Origin: Faucicola sp902506225 | GTDB lineage: Bacteria > Pseudomonadota > Gammaproteobacteria > Pseudomonadales > Moraxellaceae | Reading direction: 5' to 3' | Assembly: GCA_902506225.1 (NCBI GenBank) | Contig: LR733371.1 | Coordinates: forward strand, 1 to 6,147 | Length of the DNA: 6,147 nucleotides | In this document: positions 1-5,186 of the stretch, piece after piece | Numbering within the stretch: position 1 is the first letter of the stretch | How the letters are laid out: every line of letters starts with the position of its first letter | Position numbers and translations under genes: made by a program | Notes under the pieces: generated by a model | The model's database searches: none | The model's input: the letters and a program-made list of their open reading frames with translations, nothing else | What the model was told of the DNA's origin: nothing

Positions 1-2
1 AC

Positions 3-125
3 CAAAAAAATAATAACAACGAGTTAAACAATTTAGCCTTATTGTCAGAGTTAGCATTGATTCGCCAAAGCCTTGACCAACTCAAAAATGAGTACACACA
101 CAAGGGGCGAACTAATGATTGTTAA
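3..125 (+). CDS. mobC: 3' end of mobC (second copy of the join, not a separate gene)
   Basis: This is the last 40 codons and stop of mobC, seen again because the window wraps round the circle. It is identical to 6023-6145 and should be merged with the gene at 5807-6145. The TAA at 123-125 lies 11 bp inside the mobA reading frame, giving an overlapping stop/start arrangement that suggests translational coupling of mobC to mobA. Confidence 0.9.
   Translation, partial: QKNNNNELNNLALLSELALIRQSLDQLKNEYTHKGRTNDC
102..107 (+). promoter_or_regulatory. Ribosome binding site of mobA (decides the start)
   Basis: AAGGGG lies 7 bases before the ATG at 115. An in-frame TTG at 73 and ATG at 88 would lengthen the protein by 14 or 9 residues, but they have no such site, and the resulting extension does not resemble a relaxase N-terminus. 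The same AAGGGG motif precedes the genes at 2221 and 2516. Confidence 0.8.
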
Positions 126-1836
126 ATTCTTCAAGCGTGGGGGCGTGACTGATAACAAGTTTTCAACTGGTGGTGAATCCGCAAAAAATTATTTGCTTAA
201 TGAAAGGGTACAACAAGGCACAGCTCAACTTCTCAAAGGCGATCCCGAAGAAACCACAGAGATCATAAACGGTTTAGGATTTTCAAAAATATTTACTAGC
301 GGTTGTTTATCGTTTGATAGTGAAGAAAGCAAAAAGATTGATGACGAATTAAAGCAAAAGTTAATGAATGATTTTGAGCGTAGTTTGTTTGGTGACTTTG
401 ACCGCAGTCGCATAAGTGGCTACTGGGTAGAACACACGGACAAAAAAAACGAGAAAACAGGCGAACCAAGATTAGAGCTTAACTTTGTTTTTGCCAATGT
501 TGATCTAGAAACAGGTAAAAATTTACCAGTTTACTATCACAAAAACGATCTAGGGCGAATCAATGATTTTAAAGATTTAACAAATCTAGTTTATGACTTG
601 TCAGACCCAAATGCACCCGAGCGAAAGCAGACAAGCGTTATAAGTATTAACCAATCACAAAATCAGAAAGACTTAAAACAGGCGATTGATAATCACTTAA
701 TAGAATTAGCCAATCAAAATAAATTACCCAGCCATGACAGCGTTAAGCAAGCCTTGACCGATCTAGGGCTAGAAATCATAGCCATAAAAAAATCTTCAAT
801 ATCCATCAAAAATCCCGACCCAGAAAAAACAAGACCGATCCGCTTAACAGGGGCATTTTATGAGCAACAATATTCAGCACTTAATTACATCAATAGAGCA
901 GAAGACAGCCCAAGCCCAGCAGATCGCAACGCAAGAATTGACGAGATATCAGCAAGACTTGAAAGCCGTATCGCAAAAAGAACTAACGATCTTTACAGCA
1001 AATTGCGACCAAGAACGAGCAAAAATTCAGAGCCAGCTAGAGCAAAATTTGAGCCAGTGCAATTCAGCCCAAGACAAGATACAGGAACAGATCCAAGCGA
1101 TTATCAACCTACCGACAATAACCCTTTATATACTGATTTGGGCGTTATTAAGCATAATTCTTTCGATTCTGATCCTAGCCTGGTCCATGCAAAAACTGCT
1201 AATAATTCTTTTAGTTATGGTGGTCATAGCCGTTTCATTGACCATATTTTACCTGGCTTACAGTCGCCAACAACTCAACAAAGAAATGGAATAAATAACA
1301 ATGAACAACGAAATAATGCAGGCAGTACAAGCCACGCTGGAGCGAATGGAGCAAAGGCAAGAGCAAGTTTTAGAGAGTTTACAGACGCAATTATCAAATA
1401 CATTGATGACTTTGAATTTGGAACAAAAGCGAGTATTAGATTATTTGACACGGCAGTCGCAAGCGAGAGATCAAGCGATCAGCAACTACGAAACGGAATT
1501 GAACAGACTAAGGCAGTCGCTAGGTCTAGCACACAGGGAAACAATAATAAAAGAATAAAAGCAGACACACAGCCCGAACAAGCACCCAGCCCGATTGACC
1601 ACCCAACGCCCCCCACTGACGTGGGGAGCGAAAAGGATAATAGGGAAGTAGAACTGATGGAGTTTTACGGCTTAATGCCTACCCATGACGACACCCCAGC
1701 CCCAGCGCCCTATTCCAGCCCTAAGCTACAGGATTACGGCTTAATACCGCCGCCAAACGCCGATCAAATCATTATTGAAGGAGAGAAAAATGCAACTGGA
1801 AAAAGAGAGAATAATAAGCGACTTACACGTCATTAA
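115..1836 (+). CDS. mobA: Relaxase MobA, ColE1-like MOBP/HEN family
   Basis: This 573-aa DNA relaxase would nick oriT and attach covalently to the 5' end so that a helper conjugation system can transfer the plasmid. The N-terminal domain (about 1-255) follows ColE1 MbeA closely: MIVKF start, Y26 in NYLLNE as the probable catalytic tyrosine, FTSGCLSF near 60-67, and WVEH then LELNF giving the H107/E121/N123 triad that replaces the usual three-histidine motif. DPNAPE (164-169) and the stretch SSISIKNPDP (227-236) are also family-like. Beyond about 260 the protein is hydrophilic and low in complexity, because residues about 249-481 share DNA with mobB and mobD. The ATG at 115 was chosen for its AAGGGG site and its overlap with the mobC stop. 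Two YGL[M/I]P motifs (518 and 541) mark the tail. Assignment rests on remembered family motifs. Confidence 0.95.
   Translation: MIVKFFKRGGVTDNKFSTGGESAKNYLLNERVQQGTAQLLKGDPEETTEIINGLGFSKIFTSGCLSFDSEESKKIDDELKQKLMNDFERSLFGDFDRSRISGYWVEHTDKKNEKTGEPRLELNFVFANVDLETGKNLPVYYHKNDLGRINDFKDLTNLVYDLSDPNAPERKQTSVISINQSQNQKDLKQAIDNHLIELANQNKLPSHDSVKQALTDLGLEIIAIKKSSISIKNPDPEKTRPIRLTGAFYEQQYSALNYINRAEDSPSPADRNARIDEISARLESRIAKRTNDLYSKLRPRTSKNSEPARAKFEPVQFSPRQDTGTDPSDYQPTDNNPLYTDLGVIKHNSFDSDPSLVHAKTANNSFSYGGHSRFIDHILPGLQSPTTQQRNGINNNEQRNNAGSTSHAGANGAKARASFREFTDAIIKYIDDFEFGTKASIRLFDTAVASERSSDQQLRNGIEQTKAVARSSTQGNNNKRIKADTQPEQAPSPIDHPTPPTDVGSEKDNREVELMEFYGLMPTHDDTPAPAPYSSPKLQDYGLIPPPNADQIIIEGEKNATGKRENNKRLTRH
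860..1294 (+). CDS. mobB: Mobilization protein MobB (MbeB-like), nested inside mobA
   Basis: This 144-aa protein is read in the +1 frame relative to mobA and lies entirely inside it, as mbeB lies inside mbeA in ColE1. AGGGG at 849-853 precedes its ATG. Residues about 8-80 are rich in Q, E, A and K and look like a long amphipathic helix or coiled coil. Two hydrophobic segments follow, at about 86-108 and 111-134, separated by the short polar turn SMQK, and a charged tail ends the protein. It is therefore probably anchored in the inner membrane with its coiled coil in the cytoplasm. MbeB-type proteins stabilise the relaxosome or help it engage the transfer machinery; that role is inferred from position and architecture. 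Mobilization genes in this arrangement are well known, so I trust this as a real gene despite the full overlap. Confidence 0.85.
   Translation: MSNNIQHLITSIEQKTAQAQQIATQELTRYQQDLKAVSQKELTIFTANCDQERAKIQSQLEQNLSQCNSAQDKIQEQIQAIINLPTITLYILIWALLSIILSILILAWSMQKLLIILLVMVVIAVSLTIFYLAYSRQQLNKEME
1301..1558 (+). CDS. mobD: Mobilization protein MobD (MbeD-like), nested inside mobA
   Basis: This 85-aa protein uses the same frame as mobB, starts six bases after its stop, and is also fully contained in mobA, matching the mbeA/mbeB/mbeD layout of ColE1. It is almost entirely a predicted coiled coil rich in Q, E, L and R (about residues 5-78) with no membrane segment. The ribosome binding site is poor (only TGGA nearby), so translation probably depends on reinitiation from mobB. 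MbeD-like proteins are accessory to mobilization, and in ColE1 the homologue has been linked to entry exclusion; the present role is inferred. An alternative start at the ATG at 1315 would shorten it by about five residues. Confidence 0.8.
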   Translation: MNNEIMQAVQATLERMEQRQEQVLESLQTQLSNTLMTLNLEQKRVLDYLTRQSQARDQAISNYETELNRLRQSLGLAHRETIIKE

Positions 1837-2140
1837 TCCGTATTCTCTAGGCGTTAAGAGTTTTGAAGATTTAGCACCTGGAGAGGTCTATGATCATCTA
1901 ACGAACTTGTCAAAAATTAATGTAAATTTACAGGCTGTCGTTGTACTTAGAACCCTAAACATTTTTTTAGTTAATCAACTTAATAGAAAAAACATTTTTG
2001 CTCGAACAAAAGGTATAAAAGTTTATTATGAATATCAGTCAAAAGATTCATTCGATATCGAATTTTACAAGCCATTGATTAAAAAACGCTGTATTGATCC
2101 AGCAGAATCAATGACCCCAAAAACCCAAAAAAAAGTGTAA
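1790..2140 (+). CDS. Hypothetical protein overlapping the end of mobA
   Basis: I do not recognise this 116-aa protein. Its start is well supported: AAGGAG at 1778-1783 lies six bases before the ATG at 1790. The first 47 bases overlap the end of mobA in the same +1 frame used by mobB and mobD, so it is the fifth member of a mobCABD-x cluster and is probably co-translated with it. The sequence begins with a charged helix (MQLEKERII), then mixed hydrophobic segments (about 48-64, NLQAVVVLRTLNIFLVNQL, likely one amphipathic or buried helix), and ends in a basic tail (KTQKKV). No signal peptide or known catalytic motif is seen. Its place in the operon suggests an accessory mobilization or exclusion role, but this is only position-based inference. 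Confidence 0.75.
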   Translation: MQLEKERIISDLHVINPYSLGVKSFEDLAPGEVYDHLTNLSKINVNLQAVVVLRTLNIFLVNQLNRKNIFARTKGIKVYYEYQSKDSFDIEFYKPLIKKRCIDPAESMTPKTQKKV

Positions 2141-2151
2141 AAAATACTAAA

Positions 2152-2178
2152 AAATGTATTGCATAATGCAATACATTT
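2152..2178. promoter_or_regulatory. 27-bp perfect palindrome, probable operator
   Basis: Two 13-base arms (2152-2164 and 2166-2178) are exact reverse complements around a single A at 2165. The half-site is AAATGTATTGCAT. The palindrome overlaps the candidate -35 box and ends five bases before a perfect TATAAT. A repressor bound here would block the promoter of the two-gene operon downstream. The RHH protein encoded at 2516-2680 is the obvious candidate. The lack of a T-run after it makes a terminator role unlikely. Confidence 0.75.
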
Positions 2179-2188
2179 GCAGTATAAT
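2159..2188 (+). promoter_or_regulatory. Promoter of the 102-aa/RHH operon
   Basis: A perfect -10 TATAAT (2183-2188) lies 18 bases after TTGCAT (2159-2164), a weak -35 sitting within the palindrome. Transcription would start near 2195, giving a short leader with AAGGGG at 2206-2211 before the ATG at 2221. The -10 is convincing; the -35 matches only three of six bases. Confidence 0.7.
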
Positions 2189-2220
2189 AGCAGTACACAA
2201 ACAACAAGGGGTAATAAAAA

Positions 2221-2529
2221 ATGAGGGTCGAAACAGGTGGATTGGTTTTTGATGATGATGATAAAAGATGCACTATCATGGTGAAGGCAGCAGAACGAAA
2301 TGATCAATTATCTTTTTTAGCTTGCGTAAGTTGTTATGACGTATCGACGGGTCACGCTAAGTGGTACTATGGGTTTACTGACAGACACTTGCTAGATTAT
2401 GACGATGATACTAAACGCAAACACATAACATATATCATGCAGAGTGGAGGTAAGGTTTATTCCTTGCTTGAAGATTTGGAAAGTATGGCTGAATATCTTA
2501 AGGGGCTAAATCTAAATGAACACCAATAA
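2221..2529 (+). CDS. Hypothetical 102-aa protein, first gene of the RHH operon
   Basis: I do not recognise this protein. It is preceded by its own promoter and an AAGGGG site nine bases before the ATG, and its end overlaps the start of the RHH gene by 14 bp, so it is very probably a real, co-expressed gene. It is soluble and mildly acidic, with two aspartate runs (DDDD at 11-14, DDD at 61-63), a CxxC pair (C35, C38) plus C17, and an aromatic patch KWYYGF (47-52). The C-terminal third (about 79-96) looks like an amphipathic helix. Pairing with an RHH regulator is typical of toxin-antitoxin or copy-control cassettes, but no toxin fold is visible and the gene order (regulator second) is the less common one. 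The acidity would also fit a protein-binding partner. Function is unknown. Confidence 0.75.
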   Translation: MRVETGGLVFDDDDKRCTIMVKAAERNDQLSFLACVSCYDVSTGHAKWYYGFTDRHLLDYDDDTKRKHITYIMQSGGKVYSLLEDLESMAEYLKGLNLNEHQ

Positions 2530-2680
2530 AAAAACAGCCTTGACCGTCAGAATAGATGAGGATTTGTCGCAAGCCTTCAAGAAGGCTTGCGACGACAAAG
2601 GTTACAGCCAGAGCCTTATTGTTCGAGAACTAATAAAAAACTGGCTTTCGGAAAAAAAACAAGGGGATTTACTTCGTTGA
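2516..2680 (+). CDS. Small ribbon-helix-helix (CopG/Arc-type) DNA-binding protein
   Basis: The 54-residue product has the complete RHH pattern: a basic N-terminus, a beta-strand ALTVRID (8-14), helix A about 16-28 (LSQAFKKACDD), a GYSQS turn (29-33) and helix B LIVRELIKNWLSE (34-46). Proteins of this type bind palindromic operators as dimers, contacting DNA with the strand residues T10, R12 and their neighbours. The start ATG at 2516 lies inside the upstream gene and has AAGGGG at 2500-2505, ten bases away. The likely target is the palindrome at 2152-2178, so it would repress its own operon. It could instead be an antitoxin, a copy-number repressor or a partition accessory; the fold is clear but the role is inferred. 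A strong hairpin (2566-2593) lies inside the coding sequence. Confidence 0.85.
   Translation: MNTNKKTALTVRIDEDLSQAFKKACDDKGYSQSLIVRELIKNWLSEKKQGDLLR
2566..2593. repeat. Perfect 12-bp hairpin inside the RHH gene
   Basis: Arms GTCGCAAGCCTT (2566-2577) and its exact reverse complement (2582-2593) flank the loop CAAG. It is far more GC-rich than its surroundings. There is no T-run after it, so it is not an intrinsic terminator. It could slow RNase or ribosomes or be a protein site, and may also be a chance result of the SQAFKKACD coding. Confidence 0.8.
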
Positions 2681-2765
2681 TTGTAAAGTTTTATTTAAAA
2701 CATTTTTTTAATTTAATAATTGACAAATTTTTAAAAAGTGCATAACTATGCGGTTTTTAGTGATA

Positions 2766-2794
2766 TTGCCAATAACCAATAAAAGGTTTAAACT
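2766..2794 (+). promoter_or_regulatory. Candidate sense promoter for the rep gene
   Basis: TTGCCA (2766-2771, five of six consensus bases) and TAAACT (2789-2794, four of six) are separated by 17 bases, so the transcript would begin near 2801, at the foot of the hairpin at 2805. An alternative lies upstream: a perfect TTGACA at 2720-2725, but its possible -10 boxes (CATAAC at 15 bases, TAACTA at 17) are poor. The choice between them is open. Confidence 0.45.
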
Positions 2795-2804
2795 AGAAAA
2801 AAAC

Positions 2805-2835
2805 AAAAAGCCCATGCTGGGGAGCTGGGCTTTTT
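2805..2835. terminator. Bidirectional Rho-independent terminator in the rep leader
   Basis: AAAAAGCCCA (2805-2814) pairs with TGGGCTTTTT (2826-2835), with an inner GCT/AGC stem and a GGGG loop. Both strands therefore show a GC stem followed by a T-run, and the minus strand has a second run of seven T (2803-2797). On the plus strand it could end transcripts from the RHH operon; on the minus strand it would end the antisense RNA. Confidence 0.85.
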
Positions 2836-2846
2836 GGAACAACAAC

Positions 2847-2870
2847 AATTTTTACTGGCGGGTAAAAATT
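2847..2870. promoter_or_regulatory. Stem-loop shared by rep leader and antisense RNA
   Basis: AATTTTTAC (2847-2855) and GTAAAAATT (2862-2870) form a perfect 9-bp stem with the GC-rich loop TGGCGG (CCGCCA on the minus strand). With the closing C the plus-strand loop reads CUGG, a match to the YUNR U-turn pattern common in antisense target loops. It is a natural site for the first kissing contact between the two RNAs. Confidence 0.7.
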
Positions 2871-2896
2871 CTAATACTAATTAATGTAGCAAGTTA

Positions 2897-2925
2897 ATTA
2901 TAGGGGTTTTTTATCTGCCTGTCAA
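2897..2925 (-). promoter_or_regulatory. Perfect sigma-70 promoter firing against rep
   Basis: Read on the minus strand, TTGACA (2925-2920) and TATAAT (2902-2897) match both consensus boxes exactly and are spaced by exactly 17 bases. This is the best promoter in the window. It points away from rep and only the antisense RNA ending at the terminator 2805-2835 lies in front of it. Confidence 0.85.
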
Positions 2926-2934
2926 AGCACAGGA
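2918..2934 (+). promoter_or_regulatory. Hairpin holding the rep Shine-Dalgarno
   Basis: CCTGT (2918-2922) pairs with ACAGG (2929-2933) across a six-base loop. The only Shine-Dalgarno candidate for rep, AGGA (2931-2934), lies in the right arm, seven bases before the ATG at 2942. The fold would limit ribosome access. The left arm overlaps CTGCC (2915-2919), which could pair with the GGCGG loop at 2857-2861, an arrangement that could open the site. Confidence 0.5.
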
Positions 2935-2941
2935 CTTTTTT

Positions 2942-4942
2942 ATGGACTCTATAAAACCTTTCGATTTACCTTTATCACAGGTAGCACAGCCCCAAGACTA
3001 CGCACACAATAAAGATTTAACGCTATTATCTCAACTAATCGATCCAAACCATATATTGAAAGATAAAGACCGCTTAGGCGTTTATCTTTACAACAGCGAC
3101 AGTGCATTATCAAACCAAATAATAATAGATAAAGATACAATTAAGGTGCATAACTTCAATGCTGGCGGAATCACGATAGCACAGGGTGACGAGCTTTTTA
3201 TTGTTGATGATATCGAACAAGCAACAGAACTTCATCATAACCTAGATTTGCTAAATCAAAGCCACAGCATTGTCATAGTACCGCCCCCAATCTATGACGT
3301 TACAATCAAAGAATACGCCCAAAAACAGCGAGTAACTATCTTTGCCCCATGTCACGAAAAAGCCCCACTCATCAAGGCTTTTCACTCTCAAAACGTGCGT
3401 TTAATATCATTAATTGACCCAGCATTTAATGACAATCTAAATACCTATAAAAGTTTTGCCGATTTTTTAGACGATAAAGACATAGTCCAGGGCATTATTG
3501 ATTGCCGAATTGGTGACTTATCTAAAATCAAATTAGGCTCATTGCGTAATAATGTAGAACAAAAGCCTAGTAAATTTCCTATTGATAGCTTTCCACCAAT
3601 AATCAAAAACGCAATAATTGCCCTTGCTCAACATACCCAATCAACAATAGAAATCGCCACAATGTCGATACTCGGAGCATTGTTTGCAATCGCTCAACGC
3701 CTTGTGTCATGCAGATTTACACACAATACAATAGCTATCGCTACGTATCTTCTAACTCAGGCTGAAAGCTCTACAGGAAAAACAGGCTGCCTAAAATTGA
3801 GCTATTATGCAATCGAAAAATTTATCATCAAAGCAGAACAAGAGTATAGAATTGAGCTTGAAGAATGGAATAAACAACTTGAAAAAATCAAAGATTCTAA
3901 TGAAAAATTAGCCTTTCTAAGCGACAATCCAAAGCCAATGCACCCCGATTTTATTTCTGAAGATGCCACGATTGAAGCATTAATGAATAAATTTGTTGGT
4001 AAAGGCTGTCAGGATTTAGTTTGGCAGTCAGATGACGCTGGAATTGTGCTAGGTGGTCACAGTTTTAAGAGCGATAGATTAGCCAATGTTTTATCCGTTT
4101 TGACTGGTATTTACTCTAAACAGATAGCAACACGAACCCGCCTAAACAATGACGATGACGAAAAAAAACGCTGGTGCAATCTCACTATAGACTTAATGGG
4201 GCAATCAGCAGTTTTAGAGCCGATTTTGAGCGATCCACTTTATACCGCACAGGGCTTTTTAGCTAGATTTTTATTTGTTAAATCGCCCGACAATAGAGGG
4301 CATAGGGTTTGGAACAGTATAGAAAGACTAGAAGAAAGCCCCATGCAAGACCGAAGATTACTTGATTTTTGGCAACTTTGCGACCAACTTTTAGATCCTT
4401 TACCCACCCTTTACCCTCGCAACAACGACCCAACCAAAGATCACCGCTTTATAGTCGAGTATGACAGCATAGCAGTCCTTAAATACCACATTGACTACCA
4501 GCAAAAATGCGAATTGGAGCAACAGAACGGCAAACTTTATCAATTCGATAAAGAGATAGCTGGCAGACTGGCGGAAAATGCCTGTAAATTAGCTACGTTA
4601 TTCGCTTTTTGTGAGCTAAGAACATCAACGACAGTACAAGACTATGAGCAAGCAATAGCGATAGTTGATTACTGTATGGCAGAACGTTTACGTTATTTCC
4701 AAGAGATTCAGGCAACACAGAAAAACGAGGCGGAGCTTATGGTTGATTGGCTGGTCAAATACTGCAAAGACAACCAAACCCAAGAGATCGGATACCGTAG
4801 TTTCATGCAAAAACTCACCCCTAAAAAACTAAGATTAAAAGACGTTTTTTGGAACAACCTTAATTTTCTTGCTGAAACTAACCACATTTTTATTGATGAA
4901 ACCAATAAAAAAATAAATATAAATCCACAAATTTTAACCTAA
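2942..4942 (+). CDS. Putative replication protein, DUF3987 P-loop helicase-like with degenerate Toprim-like N-terminus
   Basis: This 666-aa protein is the only candidate for the plasmid initiator. Residues about 210-590 match the DUF3987 (YfjI-like) family as I know it: FPIDSFPPII entry, a Walker A variant AESSTGKT (274-281), an acidic segment LVWQSDDAG (359-367) as probable Walker B, LGGHSF (370-375), LMGQSAVLEPILSDPL (418-433), and GFLARFLF (438-445), whose R442 may be an arginine finger. The N-terminus (about 70-180) follows the spacing of a Toprim domain (LFIVDDIEQA, then VTIFAPCHEKA) but lacks the usual Glu and DxD. The C-terminus (about 595-666) looks like a winged helix that may bind DNA. 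Neighbouring features support a Rep role: an antisense-controlled leader upstream and a repeat-rich origin downstream. No classical Rep domain was recognised. Helicase or primase-helicase activity is inferred. Confidence 0.85.
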   Translation: MDSIKPFDLPLSQVAQPQDYAHNKDLTLLSQLIDPNHILKDKDRLGVYLYNSDSALSNQIIIDKDTIKVHNFNAGGITIAQGDELFIVDDIEQATELHHNLDLLNQSHSIVIVPPPIYDVTIKEYAQKQRVTIFAPCHEKAPLIKAFHSQNVRLISLIDPAFNDNLNTYKSFADFLDDKDIVQGIIDCRIGDLSKIKLGSLRNNVEQKPSKFPIDSFPPIIKNAIIALAQHTQSTIEIATMSILGALFAIAQRLVSCRFTHNTIAIATYLLTQAESSTGKTGCLKLSYYAIEKFIIKAEQEYRIELEEWNKQLEKIKDSNEKLAFLSDNPKPMHPDFISEDATIEALMNKFVGKGCQDLVWQSDDAGIVLGGHSFKSDRLANVLSVLTGIYSKQIATRTRLNNDDDEKKRWCNLTIDLMGQSAVLEPILSDPLYTAQGFLARFLFVKSPDNRGHRVWNSIERLEESPMQDRRLLDFWQLCDQLLDPLPTLYPRNNDPTKDHRFIVEYDSIAVLKYHIDYQQKCELEQQNGKLYQFDKEIAGRLAENACKLATLFAFCELRTSTTVQDYEQAIAIVDYCMAERLRYFQEIQATQKNEAELMVDWLVKYCKDNQTQEIGYRSFMQKLTPKKLRLKDVFWNNLNFLAETNHIFIDETNKKININPQILT

Positions 4943-4964
4943 ATTTGTTTCCCAAACATTTGTT

Positions 4965-4993
4965 GCCCAAATTTTCAGAATTTGGGCTTTTTT
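4965..4993 (+). terminator. Rho-independent terminator of rep
   Basis: GCCCAAATT (4965-4973) and AATTTGGGC (4979-4987) form a perfect 9-bp stem with the loop TTCAG, followed directly by six T (4988-4993). It lies 22 bases after the rep stop and separates rep transcription from the repeat region behind it. Confidence 0.92.
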
Positions 4994-5114
4994 CATTTTG
5001 TTTCCCACCTGTTTCCCCTAACACTCGAAAAGGGGGAAACAACTAAAAACCGCCACCAGTAAGGATTTCAGAAGATTTGTTTCCCTGTTTCCCCTGTTTC
5101 CCCTATTTCGGTAG

Positions 5115-5144
5115 AAAAGGGGCTAAAAAGGGCTAAAAAGGGAG
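5115..5144 (+). repeat. Three tandem 10-bp repeats beside the core
   Basis: AAAAGGGGCT, AAAAAGGGCT and AAAAAGGGAG follow one another without a gap. The 10-bp period keeps all copies on the same face of the helix and phases the A-tracts, which would bend the DNA. They occur on only one side of the otherwise symmetric origin and may therefore give it direction. Confidence 0.8.
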
Positions 5145-5145
5145 C

Positions 5146-5186
5146 TATTAGTAAACAAATGTATATAAATATTTAAAAATATATTC
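5146..5186. other. AT-rich core, candidate DNA-unwinding element
   Basis: Only three of about 40 bases are G or C (5151, 5155, 5161), and 5162-5185 has none. The mirror axis of the GTTTCCC repeats falls in its right half. This is the expected place for first melting if the region is an origin. Confidence 0.65.

Larger units (their letters stand above)
1..127. repeat. Terminal direct repeat, copy 1 (circularity overlap)
   Basis: Bases 1-127 are identical to bases 6021-6147. The repeat runs exactly to both ends of the window and crosses the mobC/mobA junction without disturbing either frame. This is the signature of a circular molecule assembled with a 127-base overlap (127 is a common maximum k-mer), not a biological repeat. 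The real circle is therefore about 6020 bp. Confidence 0.95.
2800..2890 (-). ncRNA. Predicted antisense RNA to the rep leader (copy control)
   Basis: A consensus minus-strand promoter at 2897-2925 predicts a start near 2890 (a G on that strand). Reading leftward, the RNA forms a first stem-loop (2870-2847, 9 bp, loop CCGCCA) and then the 10-bp hairpin at 2835-2805 followed by T-runs, an intrinsic terminator on this strand. The product of about 86-94 nt is fully complementary to the rep mRNA leader and holds no plausible coding frame. Two stem-loops ending in a terminator, driven by a strong promoter opposite a rep leader, is the usual form of plasmid countertranscribed RNAs such as CopA or Inc RNA. 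Existence is inferred from sequence signals alone. Confidence 0.7.

Noticed and set aside
225..413. Minus-strand open frame inside the MobA catalytic domain
   Set aside because: It lies opposite the most conserved part of the relaxase and has a biased S/L/F composition typical of a shadow frame.
2065..2307. Minus-strand open frames across the operator region
   Set aside because: They oppose a supported promoter and gene, consist largely of low-complexity hydrophobic residues and have no ribosome binding site or family pattern.
2688..2709. Terminator after the RHH gene (GTTTTA/TAAAAC plus T-run)
   Set aside because: The stem is six pairs with a two-base gap and almost all A-T; it is too weak to call. 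The strong hairpin at 2805-2835 is the better candidate.
2730..2760. XerC/XerD (dif- or cer-like) resolution site around GTGCATAACTATGC
   Set aside because: Only the first half loosely resembles a Xer half-site; the second half and the central spacing do not fit.
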